Shown: positions 1-5,990 of the stretch, in pieces | Position numbering within the stretch: the stretch's first letter is position 1 | Layout: every line of letters starts with the position of its first letter | Source of the DNA: CALGFH01 sp045807325 | GTDB lineage: Bacteria > Actinomycetota > CALGFH01 | Direction of reading: 5' to 3' | Length of the DNA stretch: 7,898 nt | Assembly (NCBI GenBank): GCA_045807325.1 | Contig: JBJMHP010000188.1 | Coordinates: forward strand, 1-7,898 | Made by a program: the position numbers and the translations under genes | Notes under the pieces: model-generated | The model's database searches: none | What the model was told of the DNA's origin: nothing | The model's input: only the letters and a program-made list of their open reading frames with translations

Positions 1-282
1 AACGTCATCATCGGCAAGCTGATCCCGGCCGGGACCGGCATGGTGCGCTACCGCAGCGTCACCCCGGTGCTGACCGAGATCCCCCAGGGCTCCTACGGGG
101 TCGACGCCTTCGGCGGCGGCTACGAGACCTACGGCGACGACGTCTACTACGCCGAGGACGGCACCGCCTACCAGGTCCCGGTCGACGCCGAGACCGAAGG
201 CGAGGGCGAGCTGGTCGACGTCGACGCCGGGGCCTACCCGGCCGACGAGTACCAGACCTTCGACGAGCAGCAGCCCCAGTAG
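1..282 (+). CDS. rpoC: RNA polymerase beta' subunit, C-terminal fragment
   Basis: This is the 3' end of the gene for the catalytic beta' subunit of DNA-dependent RNA polymerase; the 5' part lies outside the window. The frame opens at base 1 and gives 93 residues before a TAG stop. Residues 1-13 carry the near-invariant end of RpoC, Asn-Val-Ile-Ile-Gly-Lys-Leu-Ile-Pro-Ala-Gly-Thr-Gly, followed by Met-Val-Arg-Tyr-Arg. The remaining roughly 75 residues form a low-complexity tail rich in Tyr, Asp, Glu and Gly, ending in Asp-Glu-Gln-Gln-Pro-Gln. Mycobacterial beta' has a similar Tyr/acidic tail after the same core, which is the main reason for suggesting Actinomycetota. The gene is closed by a strong hairpin 17 nt after the stop. 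The ribosomal genes rpsL and rpsG, which often follow rpoC, are absent here. Confidence 0.95.
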   Translation, partial: NVIIGKLIPAGTGMVRYRSVTPVLTEIPQGSYGVDAFGGGYETYGDDVYYAEDGTAYQVPVDAETEGEGELVDVDAGAYPADEYQTFDEQQPQ

Positions 283-298
283 CAACCAGGGCGACCAT

Positions 299-332
299 GA
301 ACGGCCCGGGCCTCAACAGGCCCGGGCCGTTC
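299..332 (+). terminator. rpoC terminator hairpin
   Basis: A perfect 15-bp inverted repeat (arms 299-313 and 318-332) encloses a 4-nt CAAC loop, 17 nt after the rpoC stop. The stem is almost all G-C. No T-tract follows, so this is a hairpin-only terminator of the kind common in high-GC actinobacteria, or a 3'-end stabiliser. Its position and perfection make it the likely boundary of the rpoBC transcript. ATG triplets at its 5' edge are therefore unlikely to be starts for the next gene. Confidence 0.85.
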
Positions 333-406
333 GGCATTCCGGTCCGGGGCATCGGGGAGAAGGTCGAACCCCATGCACGCACCTGGCACAGGGCGTGTCT
401 CACCCC

Positions 407-418
407 GCCGACGTCGGC
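407..418. repeat. 12-bp perfect palindrome (GCCGACGTCGGC)
   Basis: GCCGAC followed directly by GTCGGC forms a perfect dyad centred on ACGT, 68 nt upstream of the proposed Erm-like start and beyond the rpoC terminator. It has no spacer, so it cannot form an RNA hairpin by itself. It would suit a dimeric DNA-binding regulator. It is built from G/C-rich words that arise easily in this genome, so chance is a real alternative. Confidence 0.35.
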
Positions 419-431
419 AATTCGCTTGCCG
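415..431 (+). promoter_or_regulatory. Small hairpin in the leader of the Erm-like gene
   Basis: CGGCAA (415-420) pairs with TTGCCG (426-431) around a 5-nt TTCGC loop, giving a 6-bp stem. It shares bases with the palindrome at 407-418. It could be part of a leader or attenuator structure if transcription starts upstream of it. No T-tract follows, and the transcription start is unknown, so the role is unproven. Confidence 0.3.
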
Positions 432-485
432 GGATCCCTGGGGCGCGGTTGGCTGGGGGTATGGGTACGAACATGGTGGTCTTCC

Positions 486-1283
486 GTGTCCGGGGGCGTG
501 TCGAGGCGCGTCGAGCTCGGGCAGCACTTTCTGGCCGGGGGCCGGCTGGCGGCTGAGCTGGTCGAGCAGGCCGGGGTCGGGACCGGCGACCTGGTGGTCG
601 AGATCGGCGCCGGGAGCGGGGTGCTGACCGAGGCGCTGGCCCGGAGGGCCGGGCGGGTGGTGGCCGTCGAGTGCGACCCGCGGCTGGCCGAGCGGGCCAG
701 GGTGCGGCTGGCCGGGTTCGGCAACGTCCAGGTGGTGACGGCCGACGCGCTGGCCATGTCGCCGCCGCGACGGCCGTTCCGGGTGGTGGCCAACCTGCCG
801 TTCGGGTCCACCGCGGCGTTCCTCCGGCGGCTGCTGGGCGATCCGCGGACCCGGCTGGAGCGGGCCGACCTGGTCCTCCAGGAGCAGGCGGCCAGGCGGT
901 ACGCGGCCCGGCGGCCAAGCACCCCGGAGACGATCGCCTGGGGCGCCTGGTACGAGCTGGGGACCGGTCGCCGCCTGGGGCCGTCCTGCTTCCGGCCGCC
1001 GCCGCGAGTCGGGGCGGCCGTGCTGGTGGCCGGCCGCCGCCGGCCGCCGCTGGTCCCGGTGGCCAGGCACCGCCGCTTCACCGCCCTGGTCGGGGCTGGG
1101 TTCCGACATCCCGGGCTGCCGCTGCGCCGCGGCCTGGTCCCGCCGCTCACCTACCGGCAGCTGCGCCGCCTGGCCCGCGACCTCGGCTTCGGGCTGGACG
1201 CCCGCCCGGCCGACCTCGACGCCGTCCAGTGGGCCGGCCTGTACGCATTTCTCGACAACGGCCCACCTGGGAAGACTCGATGA
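486..1283 (+). CDS. Erm-like rRNA adenine N6-dimethyltransferase
   Basis: This is an S-adenosylmethionine-dependent rRNA adenine dimethyltransferase of the KsgA/Erm fold, 265 residues from the chosen start. Visible motifs are Gly-Gln-His-Phe-Leu at 12-16, the SAM-binding Glu-Ile-Gly-Ala-Gly-Ser-Gly at 39-45, an acidic motif II (Val-Glu-Cys-Asp), and catalytic motif IV Asn-Leu-Pro-Phe-Gly at 103-107. In the C-terminal part, Phe-Arg-Pro-Pro-Pro-Arg-Val begins at 169. Phe in motif IV, followed by Gly-Ser-Thr, and the later Phe-x-Pro-x-Pro-x-Val and Arg-Arg-x-x-Pro-Leu-Val segments recall actinobacterial Erm enzymes, which methylate 23S rRNA A2058. KsgA usually has Asn-Leu-Pro-Tyr-Asn. I infer Erm-like, but a KsgA-like or other rRNA target is not excluded. 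The GTG at 486 is preferred because GGTGG lies 6 nt upstream; GTG at 498 is the alternative. The frame extends upstream to an ATG inside the rpoC terminator, which I reject. All key motifs are present, so the gene looks functional. Confidence 0.8.
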   Translation: MSGGVSRRVELGQHFLAGGRLAAELVEQAGVGTGDLVVEIGAGSGVLTEALARRAGRVVAVECDPRLAERARVRLAGFGNVQVVTADALAMSPPRRPFRVVANLPFGSTAAFLRRLLGDPRTRLERADLVLQEQAARRYAARRPSTPETIAWGAWYELGTGRRLGPSCFRPPPRVGAAVLVAGRRRPPLVPVARHRRFTALVGAGFRHPGLPLRRGLVPPLTYRQLRRLARDLGFGLDARPADLDAVQWAGLYAFLDNGPPGKTR

Positions 1284-1290
1284 GAGCCCG

Positions 1291-1296
1291 TAGGAT
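1291..1296 (+). promoter_or_regulatory. Candidate -10 box (TAGGAT) upstream of pgsA
   Basis: TAGGAT fits the TAnnnT -10 consensus of actinobacterial housekeeping promoters well. It stands out in very GC-rich sequence, 8 nt after the Erm-like stop. No good TTGACn element lies 16-19 nt upstream; that region reads roughly TGGGAA. Transcription would begin near 1302-1304, giving a leader of about 35 nt before the pgsA ATG. If active, it would drive the pgsA-SDR-glpABC run independently of the upstream methyltransferase. Confidence 0.45.
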
Positions 1297-1337
1297 ACTG
1301 AGGGACCGGACCTCCCGATCGCTGCCGAGGGGGATCG

Positions 1338-1892
1338 ATGGGGACGCTGACGCTCTCCACGCGCATCACCCTGCTGCGCATCGCGCTCATCCCGGTGCTG
1401 CTGTGGCTGCTGGTCGCCGAGGGCAGGATCGAGCGGGCCGCGGTCCTGGCCGCGATCGTGTTCCTGGTGGCGTCGTTCACCGACTTCGTCGACGGCTACC
1501 TGGCCAGGCGCTGGAAGCAGACGACCATGCTCGGCAACTTCCTCGACACCACCGCCGACAAGCTGCTGGTCGTGGGCGCCCTGCTGGGCCTGATGGCGGT
1601 GGGCCGGGTGAACGTCTGGGTGGCCTTCGTGGTGATCGCCCGCGAGGTGTCCGTGCTCGGCCTGCGGGCCATCGCCGCCGCCTCCAACGTGGTCATCTCG
1701 GCCAGCATCTGGGGCAAGCTCAAGTTCAACGTCCAGGTGGTCGGGATCACCCTGGCCATCCTGCGGCCGCGGGTCCGGCTGGGTTCGCTCTGGCTGGACG
1801 AATGGGCCATGCTGGCAGTGGCGGTGGTCAGCGCCGCCTCGGCCGTCGACTACTTCGCACGGTTCGGTGATCTGCTACGGGCGGGGCGGTGA
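1338..1892 (+). CDS. pgsA: CDP-diacylglycerol-glycerol-3-phosphate 3-phosphatidyltransferase
   Basis: This integral membrane enzyme joins CDP-diacylglycerol and sn-glycerol-3-phosphate to make phosphatidylglycerol phosphate and CMP, the committed step to phosphatidylglycerol and cardiolipin. The 184-residue protein has the complete CDP-alcohol phosphotransferase signature D-x2-D-G-x2-A-R-x8-G-x3-D-x3-D, with Asp49, Asp52, Gly53, Ala56, Arg57, Gly66, Asp70 and Asp74. The Asp residues bind the divalent metals. The N-terminal Leu-Thr...Leu-Arg-Ile...Pro segment (5-19) and Ala-Arg-Glu-Val...Leu-Arg (101-110) are typical of PgsA. Several hydrophobic stretches (about 12-28, 34-48, 76-100, 128-143 and 155-170) fit membrane helices. 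Length is normal for the family. GAGGGGG at 1327-1333 is the ribosome site for the ATG. Other CDP-alcohol transferases share the signature, so substrate is assigned from overall similarity, supported by the glpABC neighbours. Confidence 0.9.
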   Translation: MGTLTLSTRITLLRIALIPVLLWLLVAEGRIERAAVLAAIVFLVASFTDFVDGYLARRWKQTTMLGNFLDTTADKLLVVGALLGLMAVGRVNVWVAFVVIAREVSVLGLRAIAAASNVVISASIWGKLKFNVQVVGITLAILRPRVRLGSLWLDEWAMLAVAVVSAASAVDYFARFGDLLRAGR

Positions 1893-1896
1893 GGCG

Positions 1897-2985
1897 ATGA
1901 CGGAGAGAACCCTGATCACCGGCGCGACCGGGTTCGTGGGTGGGCTGCTGGCCTCCCGGCTGGTGGCCGACGGCCGCCCCGTGCGGGCTCTGGTCCGCCA
2001 CCTCGGCGACCGCGAGCGGCTGCCCGACCCCAGGGTCGAGCTGGCCATCGGCAATCTGGACGACGAGGAGTCCCTGGTCAGAGCGGCCGACGGCTGCGAG
2101 GTGGTCTACCACGTGGCCGGCATGAACCAGCTCTGCCTGGCCGACCCGGCACCCCTGTACCGGGTCAACGTCGAGGGCACCCGGCGGATGCTGGAGGCGG
2201 CCCGCCGGGCCGGGGTCCGGCGGGTGGTCCACACCAGCTCGGCGGCGACCCTGGGCGGGGACGGCAGCTCGTTCCTGGACGAGACCAGCGGTCCACCGGC
2301 GGAGTTCACCTCCCACTACGCCCGGTCCAAGTTCGAGGGCGAGCAGATCGCCCTCGGCTTCGACGCGGTCGAGGTGGTGGTGGTCAACCCCAGCTCGGTC
2401 CAGGGGCCGGGGCGGACCACGGGGACGGCCTCGGTGTTCATCGGCTACCTCAACGGCCGGCTGCCGTTCGACCTGCCAGCCAGGTTCGGGCTCTGCTACA
2501 CGCTGGACTGCGTCAACGGCCATCTGCTGGCCGAGGACAAGGGCCGGCCCGGCCAGCGCTACGTGCTCCACACCGCCACCCTGACCAACTCCGAGGCCAT
2601 CGACCTGATCGCCGTCATCGCCGGCCTGGCCGACCGGCCCCGCACCCTGCCCCTGCCGGCGGCCATGGGGGTGGCCAGCGTCGCCGAGGCCGTCGCCCGC
2701 GCCCGCGGTCGCCAGCCCAGGCTGTGCCGCGAGTCGGTCCGGACCCTCGGCCACCCCCACCTGTACGACGGCTCGAGGGCCACCCGCGAGCTGGGCCTGC
2801 ACTACACGCCGCTGCGCCAGGCCCTTGAGGCCACCGTCCGCTGGTACGTGGACCAGGGCCTGGTCCTGCGCCCGCTGCCCCGGATCTCCTCCGAGCAGCG
2901 CGACGCCTTCGAGGACCGCCGCGAGCCGCCGGCCGGCTCCCTCTTCGAGCCCCCGTCCGACCGCGAGCGGGAGCCAAAGCCATGA
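1897..2985 (+). CDS. NAD(P)-dependent extended SDR epimerase/reductase (HpnA/DFR-like)
   Basis: This 362-residue protein has an N-terminal Rossmann fold and belongs to the extended short-chain dehydrogenase/reductase family. The nucleotide-binding motif Thr-Gly-Ala-Thr-Gly-Phe-Val-Gly is at 8-15, the catalytic Ser/Thr region His-Thr-Ser-Ser at 112-115, and the catalytic Tyr141-x3-Lys145 pair is intact. The pattern Asn-Pro-Ser-Ser-Val...Gly-Pro-Gly and the Tyr-Leu-Asn-Gly-Arg-Leu-Pro segment resemble hopanoid-associated sugar epimerases (HpnA) and dihydroflavonol-4-reductase-like proteins. The substrate cannot be read from sequence. The last 30 or so residues are a charged, Pro-rich tail outside the fold. 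The ATG at 1897 is chosen over the in-frame GTG at 1867 because GGTGAGG precedes it and the glycine motif then sits at the usual distance from the N-terminus. It starts 4 nt after pgsA and overlaps glpA by ATGA, so it is very probably co-transcribed and coupled. A role in lipid or glycerol-phosphate metabolism is inferred from context alone. Confidence 0.8.
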   Translation: MTERTLITGATGFVGGLLASRLVADGRPVRALVRHLGDRERLPDPRVELAIGNLDDEESLVRAADGCEVVYHVAGMNQLCLADPAPLYRVNVEGTRRMLEAARRAGVRRVVHTSSAATLGGDGSSFLDETSGPPAEFTSHYARSKFEGEQIALGFDAVEVVVVNPSSVQGPGRTTGTASVFIGYLNGRLPFDLPARFGLCYTLDCVNGHLLAEDKGRPGQRYVLHTATLTNSEAIDLIAVIAGLADRPRTLPLPAAMGVASVAEAVARARGRQPRLCRESVRTLGHPHLYDGSRATRELGLHYTPLRQALEATVRWYVDQGLVLRPLPRISSEQRDAFEDRREPPAGSLFEPPSDREREPKP

Positions 2986-4739
2986 CGCCCCCCCTCGAGA
3001 CCGACGTGGTGGTGGTCGGCGGCGGCGTGACCGGCGTGGCCGTCCTGCGCGACCTGGCCCTGCGGGGCGTGCACGCCATCCTGGTCGAGCGCTTCGATCT
3101 CGGCACCGGGACCTCGGGCCGCTGGCACGGCCTGCTCCACTCGGGGGCCCGCTACGCGGTCAGGGACCAGGAGTCGGCCCGGGAGTGCATCGAGGAGAAC
3201 ACCACCCTGCGCCGCATCGCCCCCCACACCATCGAGGACATCGGCGGGCTGTTCGTGCTCCTGCCCGGCGACGACGAGGCCTACGCCGGCCAGTTCGTGG
3301 AGGGCTGCCGGGCCTCGGGCATCCCGACCGAGGAGCTGTCGCCCGCGGCCGCCCACCGGCGCGAGCCGCTGCTCGCCCCTGAGGTCAAGCTGGCCTTCGC
3401 CGTCCCCGACGGCGGTATCGACTCCTGGTCGCTGCTGCGCTCGATGGCCGCCGACGCCGAGGCCCGCGGCTGCCAGGTCCTGGTCCGCCACCCGATCGTC
3501 GGGGTCGAGCGCAGTGGCGACCGGATCAACGCGGTCCGGGTGCACGACGCCGTCGCCGGCGAGGACCGCACCATCGGCTGCCAGTGGGTGGTCAACGCCG
3601 CCGGCGCCTGGGCCGGCGAGGTCGGCCGCCTGGCCGGCGTGCCCATCACCATGATCGCCGGCAAGGGCGTGATGGTGGTGATGGCCAGCCGGTACGTGCA
3701 TGGGGTGGTCAACGCCTGCCGCAAGCCGGCCGACGGCGACATCATCGTCCCCCAGCACGAGGTGGCCATCCTCGGCACCACCTCCGAGCAGGTGCCGAGC
3801 CCCGACGACATCTCGGTGCCGCCGGCCGACGTGGACCGCATGATCGACATGTGCGCCCAGATGGTCCCGTCGATCGCCTCGGGCCGGGTGCTGCGCGCCT
3901 TCGCCGGGTCGCGGCCGCTCTACAAGCCCGAGGCCCCGGCCGGCGGCGACGGCCAGGCCGGGGGCGACACCCGGGAGGTCAGCCGGACCTTCACCGTGCT
4001 CGACCACGCCAGCCGGGACGGCCTGGACAACATGTTCAGCATCGTCGGGGGCAAGCTGACCACCTGCCGGCAGATGGCCGAGGCGGTGGTCGACCGCCTG
4101 GCCGAGCGGATGGGCGTGACCGAGCCGTGCCGCACCGCCACCGAGGTCCTGCCCGGCGCCGACCACGGCCACCACCGGCTGGCCGAGCCGCTGGCCCGGG
4201 TGGAGCGGGACCAGGCCTACGGCGAGCTGATCTGCGAGTGCGAGCTGGTCACCCGGGGCCAGGTCCGCCAGGCGGTGGCCGACGGGCTGACCGAGCTTGA
4301 GGACCTGCGCCGCAAGCTCCGGCTCGGCTACGGGCCCTGCCAGGCCGCCTTCTGCGCCTGGCGGGCGGCCGGGATGCTGGCGGAGGGGTCCTGGGAACCC
4401 CACGACGGCCCAGCCGGCAGGGAGTCGGCTCCTCGCCGGCCGGAGGGAGCCGGGGCGCCGCCCGACCCGGTGGCCGGGCTGGAGCGGTTCCTGGAGGAGC
4501 GCTGGCGCGGGCAGCGGTCGACCATCTGGGGCGACCAGGGCCGCCAGGCCCTACTCAACCACGCCATCTACCGGGGCATCTTCGACCTCCGGGGCGACGG
4601 CGTGCCCGACGAGGCGGCCGCCGCCCTGGATCAGCCGCCGCGGACCGAGCCGGGGGCAGGCGACCCGACGCAGCGGGTGGGCGAGGAGCTGGCCGGGGAC
4701 AGCGAGGGCCGCACCTCGTCCCGGGCGAAGGGCCGCTGA
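2982..4739 (+). CDS. glpA: Anaerobic glycerol-3-phosphate dehydrogenase subunit A (FAD)
   Basis: This is the catalytic flavoprotein of the GlpABC complex, which oxidises sn-glycerol-3-phosphate to dihydroxyacetone phosphate at the cytoplasmic membrane. The 585-residue protein begins with an FAD dinucleotide motif (Gly13-Gly-Gly-x2-Gly18) and the signature His-Gly-Leu-Leu-His-Ser-Gly-Ala-Arg-Tyr at 49-58, diagnostic for GlpA. Near the C-terminus is a BFD-type [2Fe-2S] domain with Cys418, Cys420, Cys453 and Cys458 (Cys-x-Cys and Cys-x4-Cys). This domain separates GlpA from aerobic GlpD. A conserved C-terminal block, Phe-Leu-x-Glu-Arg-Trp-x-Gly...Trp-Gly-Asp, follows. The protein is longer than the 542-residue E. 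coli enzyme because of a Pro/Gly/Ala/Arg-rich linker after the iron-sulfur domain and a hydrophilic tail of about 40 residues. It overlaps the SDR by ATGA and glpB by TGATG. Confidence 0.95.
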   Translation: MTPPLETDVVVVGGGVTGVAVLRDLALRGVHAILVERFDLGTGTSGRWHGLLHSGARYAVRDQESARECIEENTTLRRIAPHTIEDIGGLFVLLPGDDEAYAGQFVEGCRASGIPTEELSPAAAHRREPLLAPEVKLAFAVPDGGIDSWSLLRSMAADAEARGCQVLVRHPIVGVERSGDRINAVRVHDAVAGEDRTIGCQWVVNAAGAWAGEVGRLAGVPITMIAGKGVMVVMASRYVHGVVNACRKPADGDIIVPQHEVAILGTTSEQVPSPDDISVPPADVDRMIDMCAQMVPSIASGRVLRAFAGSRPLYKPEAPAGGDGQAGGDTREVSRTFTVLDHASRDGLDNMFSIVGGKLTTCRQMAEAVVDRLAERMGVTEPCRTATEVLPGADHGHHRLAEPLARVERDQAYGELICECELVTRGQVRQAVADGLTELEDLRRKLRLGYGPCQAAFCAWRAAGMLAEGSWEPHDGPAGRESAPRRPEGAGAPPDPVAGLERFLEERWRGQRSTIWGDQGRQALLNHAIYRGIFDLRGDGVPDEAAAALDQPPRTEPGAGDPTQRVGEELAGDSEGRTSSRAKGR

Positions 4740-5977
4740 TGCGGGCCGACGTGGTCGTGGTCGGGGCCGGCCCGGCCGGGCTGGCCAGCGCCACCCGCCT
4801 GGCCGAGGCGGGCCGCCAGGTGCTGCTGCTGGCCCGGGGCAACGGCTTCACCCACTGGGGCGCCGGGTCGGTGGACGTGCTCGGCCGAGTCGGCGGGGAG
4901 CCGGTCGAGCGGCCCCTGGAGGCGATCGACCGCCTCCCCGAGGGCCACCCCTACCACCTGGTCGGCCAGGCCGCGGTCCGCGACGGGCTCGACTGGTTCT
5001 CCCGCTTCACCGCCGCCGCCGGCCTCACCCACACCGGCGACCCGGAGCGCAACCGCAGCCAGGTCACCGCCTTCGGCACCCTGCGCCCGACCTGCCTGCT
5101 CCCCGAGCCGGCCGCGGGGGAGCTGCGGGGCCGGGTGGCGGTGGTGAACTTCGCCGGGTTCCGGGACTTCTCGCCGGCGTTGTGCGCCCAGCGGCTGCGG
5201 CGGGCCGGGATCGACGCCGTCCCGGCCAGCGCGCCCATGCCGGCCTGGGACCATGACCGCTACTTCACCGGGGTCGAGCTGGCCAGGGCCATCGACGACG
5301 CCGGGTTCCGCCGCCGCCTGGCCCCCGGCCTGGCCAGGGCGGTGGCCGGGGCCGAGGTGGCCGTGGTGCCGGCGGTGCTCGGCCTGAACCGCGGCCACGA
5401 GCCCTGGGCCGACCTCCAGTCGCTGGTCGGGACGCCGCTGGTCGAGGCGGCGACCGCCCCGCCCTCCATCCCCGGCCTGCGCCTGTTCGCCGCCTACCGG
5501 GCCCGGCTGGAGGCCCTCGGCGTGCGCTGGCAGTTCGGCTTCCCGGCGGTCGGGGTGGAGCGCGACGGCGACCGGGTCACCGCCGTCCGCAGCGAGGGCG
5601 CCTCCCGGGTGCTCGCCACCCACTGCCAGGAGCTGGTCCTGGCCACCGGCGGGGTCGCCGGCAACGGCATCGATGCCAACCGTGACGGCACCCTCACCGA
5701 GCAGGTCGCCGGGCTGCCCGTGGAGGGCTTCGACGACCGGCTGGGCTTCATGGGCGACCAGTTCCTCGGCGACCATCCGCTGGCCGCCGCCGGGGTCCGG
5801 GTCGACGCCGAGCTGCGGCCGGTCGACGCCGCCGGCGAGCCCCTGTTGGCCAACGTCCGCTGCGTCGGCGGCCTGCTCGCCGGCCACGACCCGACCACCG
5901 AGGGCTCCCGCGAGGGGGTCGCCCTGGCCACCGCCGCCCGGGTGGCCGCCGTCCTCGCCGCCACCCCCGCCCGCTGA
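4739..5977 (+). CDS. glpB: Anaerobic glycerol-3-phosphate dehydrogenase subunit B
   Basis: GlpB is the second flavin-binding subunit of the GlpABC complex and is thought to relay electrons between GlpA and GlpC. The 412-residue protein starts with a Rossmann FAD motif, Val-Val-Gly-Ala-Gly-Pro-Ala-Gly at 7-14. The segment Thr-His-Trp-Gly-Ala-Gly-Ser-Val-Asp-Val-Leu, some 38-48 residues in, matches the Gly-Ser-x-Asp-Leu-Leu region of known GlpB. A C-terminal Gly-Gly-Leu-Leu-Ala-Gly-His-Asp block followed by Glu-Gly-Ser-Arg-Glu-Gly-Val-Ala is also characteristic. Length is close to the 419 residues of the E. coli protein. Its ATG shares a base with the glpA stop in TGATG, which favours reinitiation and matched expression. 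Nothing appears truncated. Without the flanking glpA and glpC it might have been called a generic FAD-dependent oxidoreductase, but the context settles the call. Confidence 0.93.
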   Translation: MRADVVVVGAGPAGLASATRLAEAGRQVLLLARGNGFTHWGAGSVDVLGRVGGEPVERPLEAIDRLPEGHPYHLVGQAAVRDGLDWFSRFTAAAGLTHTGDPERNRSQVTAFGTLRPTCLLPEPAAGELRGRVAVVNFAGFRDFSPALCAQRLRRAGIDAVPASAPMPAWDHDRYFTGVELARAIDDAGFRRRLAPGLARAVAGAEVAVVPAVLGLNRGHEPWADLQSLVGTPLVEAATAPPSIPGLRLFAAYRARLEALGVRWQFGFPAVGVERDGDRVTAVRSEGASRVLATHCQELVLATGGVAGNGIDANRDGTLTEQVAGLPVEGFDDRLGFMGDQFLGDHPLAAAGVRVDAELRPVDAAGEPLLANVRCVGGLLAGHDPTTEGSREGVALATAARVAAVLAATPAR

Positions 5978-5990
5978 CCCGGAGGCTGCC

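Larger units (their letters stand above)
283..485. other. Intergenic region between rpoC and the Erm-like gene
   Basis: This 203-nt gap holds the rpoC terminator (299-332), a perfect 12-bp palindrome (407-418) and a small hairpin (415-431). Downstream is a weak promoter-like pair: TTGGCT at 449-454 and CATGGT at 472-477, with a 17-nt spacer. If real, that promoter would start transcription at or very near the GTG at 486, giving an almost leaderless message. The match to the actinobacterial -10 consensus is poor (first base C instead of T), so I do not call it as a separate promoter. Two alternative reading frames cross the gap, but neither resembles a known protein. Confidence 0.5.

Noticed and set aside
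426..465. TTGCCG with TATGGG as a promoter for the Erm-like gene
   Set aside because: The spacing between them is 28 nt, too long for a sigma-70-type promoter.
297..485. N-terminal extension of the Erm-like frame up to an ATG at 297
   Set aside because: That ATG lies at the edge of the rpoC terminator stem, the extra 63 residues match nothing typical of the family, and Gly-Gln-His-Phe-Leu should lie near the N-terminus.
373..627. 84-codon frame starting in the rpoC-Erm gap
   Set aside because: No ribosome site, low-complexity product, and most of it overlaps the Erm-like gene.
59..1150. Long minus-strand open frame
   Set aside because: It is an Arg/Pro/Ser-rich shadow of rpoC and the Erm-like gene with no recognisable motif, as expected in very GC-rich DNA.
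671..1870. 399-codon + strand frame overlapping the Erm-like gene and pgsA
   Set aside because: Pro/Ala/Gly/Arg-rich with no motif; it crosses two real genes in another frame.
2802..4403. 533-codon minus-strand open frame opposite glpA
   Set aside because: The His/Gly/Ala/Val-rich composition is the antisense of GC-rich codons, and glpA on the + strand has full motif support.
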